Positions 58,022-64,000 of a stretch of DNA of 64,000 bases are shown piece by piece; the first letter of the stretch is position 1, and each line of letters begins with the position of its first letter. The translations under genes were made by a program, and so were the position numbers. The stretch is from NCBI RefSeq assembly GCF_001425755.1, contig NZ_LMDH01000001.1:2514167-2578166 (forward strand), read 5' to 3'. Source of the DNA: Aeromicrobium sp. Root344 (GTDB lineage: Bacteria; Actinomycetota; Actinomycetes; Propionibacteriales; Nocardioidaceae). A model generated the notes under the pieces. That model saw only the letters and a program-made list of their open reading frames with translations, did not search any database and was not told where the DNA came from.

Positions 58022-59275
58022 CTACGTCACACCATCAGGGCCGAGCCACTCCGACGTCTGGTCGTTGCGGAACGAGCCGGTCGGGTCGAGGCCGGCGGCC
58101 AGCGCGCGGAAGTCGGCGATGCGCGGATAGGCGAGGTCGAGCCGCTCGCGGTCACTCGCGAAGACCTTGCCCCAGTGCGGTCGCGCGGCGAACGGCGCCA
58201 AGGCGGCGTCGAGCGCCGGCAGCAGCGCCGTCACCTCGGGCACGTGCATGCGCCAGGTGAAGTGGATCGCGAGGCAGTCGACGTCGTGGCTCGGGCTGAG
58301 CCAGAGGTCGTCGGCGGTGATGGTCCGCAGCTCGCTGACGAAGAGGTGCGGGCGGATCGCCGGTCCGAGCGCGCGTACGGCATCGATCGCCGCGAGGGCG
58401 TGCTGCCGTGGCACGAGGTACTCGGTCTGCAGCTCCTCGCCGTTGCTCGGGGTGAAGCCGAGGCGGAAGTGGGGGAGCCGGTCCCACCATGCGCCGGGCG
58501 CGCCGAGCTGGCGGGTCGTGAACTCGGCCGACTCGTCGGGCAGCGGGTGCAGCTCGCGGGTCGCCGCGGCGGCGCCGAAGAAGTCGGCTGGCGGAGTGGC
58601 GTCGGCGCGTGACTTGAGCCAGGCCTGCGCTGCGCCCGCCTCGCCCCAGTCGGTGAACATGCTGACGCTGTACGCACTGGAGGTGATCGCGTCGAAGTTG
58701 GCCGCGATGGCGTCCCACGACACGCCCTCGTAGACGTCCTGGCGCACCTGGAACGTCGGCACGATGTCGAGCGTCACCGCCGTGACGATGCCGAGACAGC
58801 CGAGCGACACCACCATGCCGGCGAAGTCCGCGTCGCCGCGGCGTGCGGTCAGCACCGTGCCGCCGGCGGTGACCAGCTCGAGGCCGGCCACGGAGCTGGC
58901 CAGGCTGCCGTTGTGGTCACCCGAGCCGTGGGTCCCGGTGGCGATGGCGCCGCCCACCGAGATGTGGGGGAGCGATGCCAGGTTGTGCAGCGCCCAGCCC
59001 GCCCGGTCGAGCTCTTCGACGAGCTCGCCGTAGCGGAGCCCGGCCGAGACCGTCACCGTCCGCGCCTCGGCATCGACCTCGACACGCTTCGGCAGGGCCG
59101 CGACCGACACCTGCACGCCGTCGGTGTCGGCAATCCGGTTGAACGAGTGCCGGGTGCCCAGGGCGCGTATGCGTGGCGCCGCGGCCACGACTTCGCACAG
59201 CTCGTCGACCGAGGTCGGCTCGAGGAGCGCCGAGGCGCCGTACGTCAGGTTGCCCGCCCAGTTGGTCCCGGTCAT
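58022..59275 (-). CDS. Alditol oxidase-like FAD-dependent oxidase
   Basis: A 417-residue FAD oxidase of the vanillyl-alcohol-oxidase family. TNWAGNLTYGASALLEPTSV is nearly diagnostic of alditol oxidase (AldO). GTRHSFNRIAD contains the histidine that covalently binds FAD in AldO, and SLPHISVGGAIATGTHGSG is the flavin-binding core. RPHWGKVFASD near the C-terminus is also an AldO feature. It should oxidise sugar alcohols (xylitol/sorbitol) to aldoses with H2O2 release. Length matches AldO (418 residues). Confidence 0.88.
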   Translation of the reverse strand: MTGTNWAGNLTYGASALLEPTSVDELCEVVAAAPRIRALGTRHSFNRIADTDGVQVSVAALPKRVEVDAEARTVTVSAGLRYGELVEELDRAGWALHNLASLPHISVGGAIATGTHGSGDHNGSLASSVAGLELVTAGGTVLTARRGDADFAGMVVSLGCLGIVTAVTLDIVPTFQVRQDVYEGVSWDAIAANFDAITSSAYSVSMFTDWGEAGAAQAWLKSRADATPPADFFGAAAATRELHPLPDESAEFTTRQLGAPGAWWDRLPHFRLGFTPSNGEELQTEYLVPRQHALAAIDAVRALGPAIRPHLFVSELRTITADDLWLSPSHDVDCLAIHFTWRMHVPEVTALLPALDAALAPFAARPHWGKVFASDRERLDLAYPRIADFRALAAGLDPTGSFRNDQTSEWLGPDGVT

Positions 59276-59296
59276 GTCACCAGTGTGCTGGGCGCC

Positions 59297-60868
59297 TCAC
59301 ACGTGGATCCTCCGGGTGAGCTCGAGGTCGTCGAGGAACCTCTCGTCGTGGCTCACGACGAGGAACGCGCCGCGGTATGACTCCAACGCCTCCACCAGGT
59401 GCTGGATGCTCGGCAGGTCGAGGTTGTTGGTCGGCTCGTCGAGCAGCAGGAGCTGCGGTGCCGGCTCGGCCAGCAGCAGGCAGGCGAGGGTCGCCCGCAG
59501 CCTCTCCCCGCCCGACAGCGTCGTGGCCGGCTGGTCCGCGGCACGCCCGCGGAACAGGAATCGGGCGAGCTGCGCCCGCCGCTCGTTCTCCGTCGTGCCC
59601 GGTGCGATGCGGGCGACGTTCTCGGCGACCGTGAGCGCGCCGTCGAGGAGATCCATCCTCTGGGGCAGGTAGCGCAGCGGGACGTACGCGCGTACCGTCC
59701 CGTCCGCCGGCTCGAGCTCGCCCGTGATCGTTCGCAGGAGCGTGGTCTTGCCGCTGCCGTTCGGGCCGGTCAGGCCGATGCGCTCCGGCCCTCGTACGTC
59801 GAGGTCGATCGTGAGGTCGCCGTACGCCGGACGGACCGCGTCGAGCATCAGGACGTCGCGGCCCGACGGGACCACCGTGTGCGGCAGGTCGACGCGGATC
59901 TCACGATCGTCGTGCACGAGCTCCTCTGCCTCGGCCAGCCGCGCCGTGGCGTCCTCGACCCGGTCGTCGTGCACGCCGCGCAGCTTGCCCGCGGACACCT
60001 GGGCGCGTCGCTTGTAGTTGCCCATCGCGATCTTGGGCATCCGCTTCTCGACCCAGGCCTTCTCGCCCTGCTTGCGCCGCGTCGCGAGCACCGACTCGGC
60101 CTCGATCCGGTCACGCCGCTGCGCCCGCAGGTCGGACTCGGCAGCACGGACGGCTCGCTCGGCGGCCTCCTGCTCGACCGCGACGGCGGCCTCGTAGTCG
60201 TCGTAGCCACCGCCGTACCAGCGCACCGAGCCGTCGCGCAGCGATCCGATGTCATCCATCGCGTTGAGCAGCTGGCGGTCGTGGCTCACCACGAGCAAGG
60301 TGCCCTTCCATGACGCGACGATGTCGATCAGCCGGTGCCGTGCGCCGGCATCGAGGTTGTTGGTCGGCTCGTCGAGCAGCAGCACCGACGGGCGGGTCAG
60401 CAGCCGTGCGACGAGCGACAGCAGCACGAGCTCACCGCCGGAGACGGATGCGACCGTCCGGTCGAGCCCGAGGTGGCCGAGGCCGAGCCGGGCGAGCTCT
60501 GCCGCCGTGCGCTCGGCGATGTCCCAGCGGTCGCCGATCGCGTCGAAGTCGTCGACGGCGGTCGAGCCGCCCTCGACGCGGGCGAGTGCGGCAAGGGTCC
60601 CGGCGATGCCGAGCACCTCGGCCACCGTCTGGCTGGGGTCGGCACCAGGGTCCTGGGGCAGGTAGGCGACCGCGCCGTCGACGCCGATCGTGCCGCTCTG
60701 AGGGGTCAGCTCGCCGGCGATCAGCCGGAGCAGGGTCGACTTGCCGGAGCCGTTGAGGCCGATGAGGCCGTGGCGTCCGGGACCCATGCCCAGGTCGAGG
60801 CCGGAGAAGACCGGCGAGCCGTCAGGCCAGGTGAAAGAGAGGTCGTTGACAGAAAGTGATGCACGCAT
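59297..60868 (-). CDS. ABC-F family ATPase (ribosome-protection type candidate)
   Basis: A 523-residue protein with two ABC domains and no membrane spans. Domain 1 has LIGLNGSGKSTLLRLIAG, SVSGGELVLLSLVARLLTRP and LLLDEPTNNLD. Domain 2 has GLTGPNGSGKTTLLRTITGE, LSGGERLRATLACLL and LLLDEPTNNLD. A charged interdomain linker (about 215-310, EQEAAERAVRAAESDLRAQR onward) corresponds to the ribosome P-site-probing arm. Such proteins displace antibiotics from the ribosome or aid translation. The gene is preceded by a structured leader and possible leader ORF, the usual sign of antibiotic-induced control. Confidence 0.9.
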   Translation of the reverse strand: MRASLSVNDLSFTWPDGSPVFSGLDLGMGPGRHGLIGLNGSGKSTLLRLIAGELTPQSGTIGVDGAVAYLPQDPGADPSQTVAEVLGIAGTLAALARVEGGSTAVDDFDAIGDRWDIAERTAAELARLGLGHLGLDRTVASVSGGELVLLSLVARLLTRPSVLLLDEPTNNLDAGARHRLIDIVASWKGTLLVVSHDRQLLNAMDDIGSLRDGSVRWYGGGYDDYEAAVAVEQEAAERAVRAAESDLRAQRRDRIEAESVLATRRKQGEKAWVEKRMPKIAMGNYKRRAQVSAGKLRGVHDDRVEDATARLAEAEELVHDDREIRVDLPHTVVPSGRDVLMLDAVRPAYGDLTIDLDVRGPERIGLTGPNGSGKTTLLRTITGELEPADGTVRAYVPLRYLPQRMDLLDGALTVAENVARIAPGTTENERRAQLARFLFRGRAADQPATTLSGGERLRATLACLLLAEPAPQLLLLDEPTNNLDLPSIQHLVEALESYRGAFLVVSHDERFLDDLELTRRIHV

Positions 60869-60878
60869 GTGCGCTCCA

Positions 60879-60932
60879 TGAGGTCGATGGGTGCGCAGGC
60901 CGCTGTTGGCTGCTGCGCGGGATCTGACCTCA
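60879..60932 (-). promoter_or_regulatory. Structured 5' leader of the ABC-F gene
   Basis: On the coding strand, TGAGGTC (60926-60932) can pair with GACCTCA (60879-60885). Inside this, GCGCAG (60913-60918) can pair with CTGCGC (60893-60898). The stem ends directly before the Shine-Dalgarno (GGAGCG) of the ABC-F start. Such a leader could act in ribosome-mediated attenuation. Confidence 0.5.
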
Positions 60933-60949
60933 GAGCTTCAACGTTCCGG

Positions 60950-60985
60950 CTACCTGTCCTCGGGGATGCGTACGGCATCCATCAT
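60950..60985 (-). CDS. Possible leader peptide MMDAVRIPEDR upstream of the ABC-F gene
   Basis: An 11-codon frame (ATG at 60985) ends with TAG at 60950-60952, 18 nt before the stem described above. It lies where leader ORFs of inducible ABC-F genes are found. GGATGC/GCATCC inside it could form a competing hairpin. No strong Shine-Dalgarno is visible, so it is only a candidate. Confidence 0.35.
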   Translation of the reverse strand: MMDAVRIPEDR

Positions 60986-61078
60986 ACGATCGACACGTGC
61001 GCGAGCGCCAGCGAGCGGACCATCAGGGCCCTCACGGCACGGCCTTCGTATCGTGGGTCTTCTAACGGAGGTTGTGCC

Positions 61079-61345
61079 GTGACAGGAATCTACTTCGACT
61101 CCGACGAGGATGCCGTCGAGCTGGTCAAGGCCCTCGAGAGCGAGGGCTATGCGACGACGCTGACCCGCGAGGCGTTCGCCGGTGAGGAGGACTGGGAGGA
61201 CCGCGCGTGGGTCCTCGTGGTCGAGCCGTTCGACGACCGTGTGGTGGAGATGGTCGACGTCTACGGCGGCTGGCTGCCCGGGGACGACCGCCTGCCGGAC
61301 GACCCGCCCGAGCTCCCCGGAGCGCCCAAGCGCCTCAAGGACTGA
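61079..61345 (+). CDS. Small RraB-like protein
   Basis: An 88-residue acidic protein. The order IYFDSDEDAVELVKALESEG, YATTLTREAFAGEEDWEDRA and WVLVVEPF resembles the RraB fold (regulator of ribonuclease E), though similarity is weak. The start GTG 61079 has GGAGG 8 nt upstream. The C-terminus (LPDDPPELPGAPKRLKD) is probably disordered. It is convergent with the S9 peptidase gene across an inverted repeat. Confidence 0.55.
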   Translation: MTGIYFDSDEDAVELVKALESEGYATTLTREAFAGEEDWEDRAWVLVVEPFDDRVVEMVDVYGGWLPGDDRLPDDPPELPGAPKRLKD

Positions 61346-61355
61346 CTCGACCCGA

Positions 61356-61412
61356 GATGTCGGCACTTTTGGAGGCCGAAAGGCCATCTACGCATCCACA
61401 AGTGCCGACATC
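61356..61412. terminator. Inverted repeat between convergent RraB-like and peptidase genes
   Basis: GATGTCGGCACTT (61356-61368) pairs perfectly with AAGTGCCGACATC (61400-61412). Inside, TGGA (61370-61373) can pair with TCCA (61395-61398) and GGCC-GAAA-GGCC (61374-61385) forms a GNRA-loop hairpin. It fills the gap between two stop codons and should end transcripts from both sides. Confidence 0.7.
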
Positions 61413-61418
61413 CTGGGG

Positions 61419-63500
61419 CTACGCGCCGAGGTGGTCCTTGAGGAACTGCACCTGCAGCAGCTTGAGGTTCTCGGCCACGACCTCCTGCGGCGTCATGTGG
61501 GTGACGCCTGACAACGGCAGGACCGTGTGCGGCCGGCCCGCGGCCAGCAGCGCCGAGGACAGCTGCAGCGTGTGCGCAGCGACGACGTTGTCGTCGGCGA
61601 GGCCGTGGATGATCATGAGCGGCCGCTCGAGCCCCGGCGCCAGAGGCAGCAGCGAGTTGCGGTCGTAGACCTCGGGCTGCGTCCGCGGATCGCCCATGTA
61701 GCGCTCGGTGTAGCACGTGTCGTAGAGCCGCCACTCGGTCACGGGCGCACCGGCGACCGCCGCGTGGAACACGTCGGGCCGCTTGAGCACGGCGAGTGCG
61801 GACAGGTAGCCGCCGTACGACCAGCCGGTGATGCCGACCCGTGTCGTGTCGACGTCGTCGGGATAGGCCTTGGCGACCGCCTCGAGCGCCGCGACCTGGT
61901 CGTCGAGCGTGACCGTGGCGAACTCGTGCAGCACCGCCCGCTCCCACGCGTGCCCGCGCCCCGGAGTGCCGCGCGGGTCCGAGACGATGACGCAGAATCC
62001 CTGGTCGGCGAGCCACTGCGGCTCGAGGAAGGCCCGTGCCGAGGCGATCACGCGCTGGCCGTGCGGTCCGCCGTACGGGTCCATCAGGACCGGGAGCCGG
62101 CGTGAGCCCGGCTCGTGGCCGGCGGGGAACAGGATGGCCGTACGCAGCTGGTGCTCGCCGGCGGCGACGATCGTGACGACCGGCTCGTGCGGGGCGGGCT
62201 CGGCAAGCACCGCGACGGGAGCCGGCTCGGCGTCCTCGCGGTGCACCATGACGGTCGTGCCGACGACGTCGAGGCCGGATCGCACGACGACGGTCGTCGG
62301 ACCGCCGATCACGGCGCCGTGGACCGCCGCGCCCTTGGTGATCTCGGTGATCGTGCCGTCGAAGCCGAAGCGCACCACGTGCACCTCGGTGGGTTCCTGG
62401 GACGCGGTCGCGATCACACAGTCCTCGAACACGTCGACGAGACCGCGTACCTGCCAGCCGTCGGGCGAGATCGCCACGCCGTCGCGCAGCACCCGGCGCC
62501 AGCCGGCGGCGTCCTCGACGGTGACGAGGGAGCCGTCGGGCGCGAAGCGCGGCGCCGACGAGAGCTCGACCCAGGCCACGTCGGCGAGCTCATGACGTAC
62601 GTCCGTGCGCCCCGTGGTGACGTCGACGGTCAGGATCTGCGAGGACTTCTGGTCGCGGCTGAGCACCTGGATCACGGGAGCGCCGTGCGGGTTCCACGAC
62701 ACGCGGCCGAGGTACTCGTACGTCGCGCGGTCCCACTGGACCTGCGTGCGGGTGCCGTCGAGAGCGACGTGCCACAGCGTGACGTCGGCGTTGGGCGTGC
62801 CGGCGGCCGGGTAGCGCTGGGCGACGGGCTCGCGCTCGGGGTGCTCGGGGTCGGCGATGTGCCAGGTCTGGACCGGCGCCTCGTCGTAGCGCTCGACCAG
62901 CAGCGACTGCCCGTCGGGCGCCCACCAGAAGCCGCGGAAGCGCTCCATCTCCTCGGCGGCGATGAACTCGGCCTGGCCCCAGACCTCGGTCGCCGAGCCG
63001 GGCTCGACCAGCGCGCGCTCGTCCTGGCCGTTGACGCCGATGACACGGAGCGCGCCACCCGAGGCGTACGCGATGAGTCGTCCCGTCGGGTCGAGGTGCG
63101 GGTCGATCACCGCTCCGACGCTCGGCAGCGAGTGCACAGCCTTGGCGCCGAGGTGCACGGCCCAGAGCTGCCCCGACAGGGTGAAGCAGGCCCAGCGACC
63201 GGTCTCGTCGACGTCGTAGCCGACCAGTCCAGCCGCCGACTCACGGCTGCGCTCGCGGCGTGACCGCTCCTCGGCCGACAGCTGCTCGCCGGCCTCGCCG
63301 AGCAGCTCGACCGGGTCGACGAGGACCGACTCGGTGCGCGTCTCGACGTCGTACTCCCACAGCTGGCCGGTGCGGGTGACCCCGTCGGGCGTACGGATGA
63401 AGCGCACCGTGCGGCCGTCGGGCGACACCGTGATGTTGCGCGGGATGCCGAGCGTGAAGCGCAGGGTGCGGGCAGCCAGACGGGGATACGAGACGGTCAT
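61419..63500 (-). CDS. S9-family serine peptidase (prolyl oligopeptidase / DPP-IV-like)
   Basis: A 693-residue S9 peptidase. The N-terminal ~400 residues form a beta-propeller of repeated WD-like blades (ITVSPDGRTVRFIRTPDG ... FWWAPDGQSLLVERYD). The C-terminal alpha/beta hydrolase has the nucleophile in GITGWSYGGYLSA, the aspartate in IHGLADDNVV and the histidine in LSGVTHMTP. EEMERFRGFWWAPD resembles the DPP-IV double-glutamate motif that recognises free N-termini. No signal peptide, so it is probably cytoplasmic. It is divergent from mshB. Confidence 0.92.
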   Translation of the reverse strand: MTVSYPRLAARTLRFTLGIPRNITVSPDGRTVRFIRTPDGVTRTGQLWEYDVETRTESVLVDPVELLGEAGEQLSAEERSRRERSRESAAGLVGYDVDETGRWACFTLSGQLWAVHLGAKAVHSLPSVGAVIDPHLDPTGRLIAYASGGALRVIGVNGQDERALVEPGSATEVWGQAEFIAAEEMERFRGFWWAPDGQSLLVERYDEAPVQTWHIADPEHPEREPVAQRYPAAGTPNADVTLWHVALDGTRTQVQWDRATYEYLGRVSWNPHGAPVIQVLSRDQKSSQILTVDVTTGRTDVRHELADVAWVELSSAPRFAPDGSLVTVEDAAGWRRVLRDGVAISPDGWQVRGLVDVFEDCVIATASQEPTEVHVVRFGFDGTITEITKGAAVHGAVIGGPTTVVVRSGLDVVGTTVMVHREDAEPAPVAVLAEPAPHEPVVTIVAAGEHQLRTAILFPAGHEPGSRRLPVLMDPYGGPHGQRVIASARAFLEPQWLADQGFCVIVSDPRGTPGRGHAWERAVLHEFATVTLDDQVAALEAVAKAYPDDVDTTRVGITGWSYGGYLSALAVLKRPDVFHAAVAGAPVTEWRLYDTCYTERYMGDPRTQPEVYDRNSLLPLAPGLERPLMIIHGLADDNVVAAHTLQLSSALLAAGRPHTVLPLSGVTHMTPQEVVAENLKLLQVQFLKDHLGA

Positions 63501-63555
63501 GCCCTCGATCCAATCACGTCGACGTGCTGTCGGTGCCGGTCAGTAACCTGTCCTC

Positions 63556-64000
63556 ATGACCTCGACCGACCGACGCCTGTTGCTGGTGCACGCCCATCCG
63601 GACGACGAGTCGATCGGCAACGGCGCGACGATGGCCAAGTACGCCGCCGAGGGCGCCCAGGTCACGCTCGTCACGTGCACGGCCGGTGAGGAGGGCGAGA
63701 TCCTCACGCCCGAGATCGCTCACCTCGCCGCGGACCGCGAGGACGGGCTCGGGCCGCACCGCATCGAGGAGCTCGCGGCGGCCATGAAGGTGCTCGGCGT
63801 CACCGACCACCGGTTCCTCGGCGGTCCCGGGCACTTCCGTGACTCCGGCATGAAGTGGGCCGACGACGGCAGCGCGACGGCCGCCGACGAGACCCGCCCC
63901 GACACGTTCTGGCACGCCGACCTCACCGTCGCCGCCGACCTGCTGGTCGAGATCATCCGCGAGACCCGGCCCCAGGTGCTGGTGACCTATGACCAGTTCG
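63556..64000 (+). CDS. mshB: Mycothiol biosynthesis deacetylase MshB (3' end outside window)
   Basis: The first 148 residues of a LmbE-like deacetylase. [20 protein letters not shown] carries the zinc motif HPDD, and [15 protein letters not shown] and [15 protein letters not shown] follow as in MshB. It removes the acetyl group from GlcNAc-Ins, an early step in mycothiol synthesis. TAACCT (63544-63549) ends 6 nt before the ATG. The gene continues past the right edge. Confidence 0.93.
   Translation, partial: MTSTDRRLLLVHAHPDDESIGNGATMAKYAAEGAQVTLVTCTAGEEGEILTPEIAHLAADREDGLGPHRIEELAAAMKVLGVTDHRFLGGPGHFRDSGMKWADDGSATAADETRPDTFWHADLTVAADLLVEIIRETRPQVLVTYDQF

Noticed and set aside
60721..60978. 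Alternative frame starting MERTCVHHFLS before the ABC-F start
   Set aside because: It overlaps the first 40 codons of the ABC-F gene in another frame and has no support; the ABC-F ATG has its own Shine-Dalgarno.

Overview
The window is chromosomal DNA of a high-GC actinobacterium. GTG starts are common, ATGA/GTGA gene overlaps are frequent, many genes look leaderless, and a mycothiol-pathway deacetylase gene (mshB) sits at the right edge. The gene mix fits Nocardioidaceae (Aeromicrobium-like), but that placement is an inference. No rRNA, tRNA or CRISPR array was found.

Layout. 1-8 kb: 5' end of fumC, two small enzyme-like genes, a five-gene molybdate cluster (TOBE/HTH regulator, modA, modB, modC and a DipZ-like thioredoxin-fold protein), an alpha/beta hydrolase and glpX. 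8-21 kb: housekeeping genes (a duplicated PD-(D/E)XK nuclease, xseB/xseA, ispH, ggt, a Ca2+/H+ antiporter, an NhaP antiporter with a UBP zinc finger, a lipoprotein, a GNAT enzyme, a TetR/hydrolase pair, ychF). 21.84-39.88 kb: an 18-kb integrated element. 40-52.4 kb: a secreted protein, then a LacI-controlled glycan operon (binding protein, two permeases, GH31, GH127 and a 1,220-residue secreted clan-A-like hydrolase). 52.5-64 kb: small enzymes, a YibE/F membrane protein, an alditol oxidase, an ABC-F protein with a structured leader, an S9 peptidase and mshB.

The element lies at the 3' end of ychF. A 24-bp exact direct repeat covers the last codons and stop of ychF on the left (21839-21862) and recurs at 39859-39882, with further arm-type repeats inside each end. 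It encodes a tyrosine integrase, an excisionase-like HTH protein and a MobF relaxase, but no type IV secretion genes, so it looks like an integrative mobilizable element. Its cargo is mostly predicted defence: a DUF262 + AAA ATPase pair, a divergent PIN protein, an HTH-nucleotidyltransferase protein, a large multidomain nuclease-like protein, and a four-gene operon hsdR-hsdS-mrr-hsdM in which a modification-dependent Mrr-type gene is embedded in a type I restriction-modification operon with 4-bp overlaps at every junction.

Other points of interest are the tandem-duplicated Cas4-like Fe-S nuclease beside xseAB, three abutting mini-hairpins at the cax stop codon, long inverted repeats at three convergent gene ends, and a divergent gene pair with start codons only 9 bp apart.
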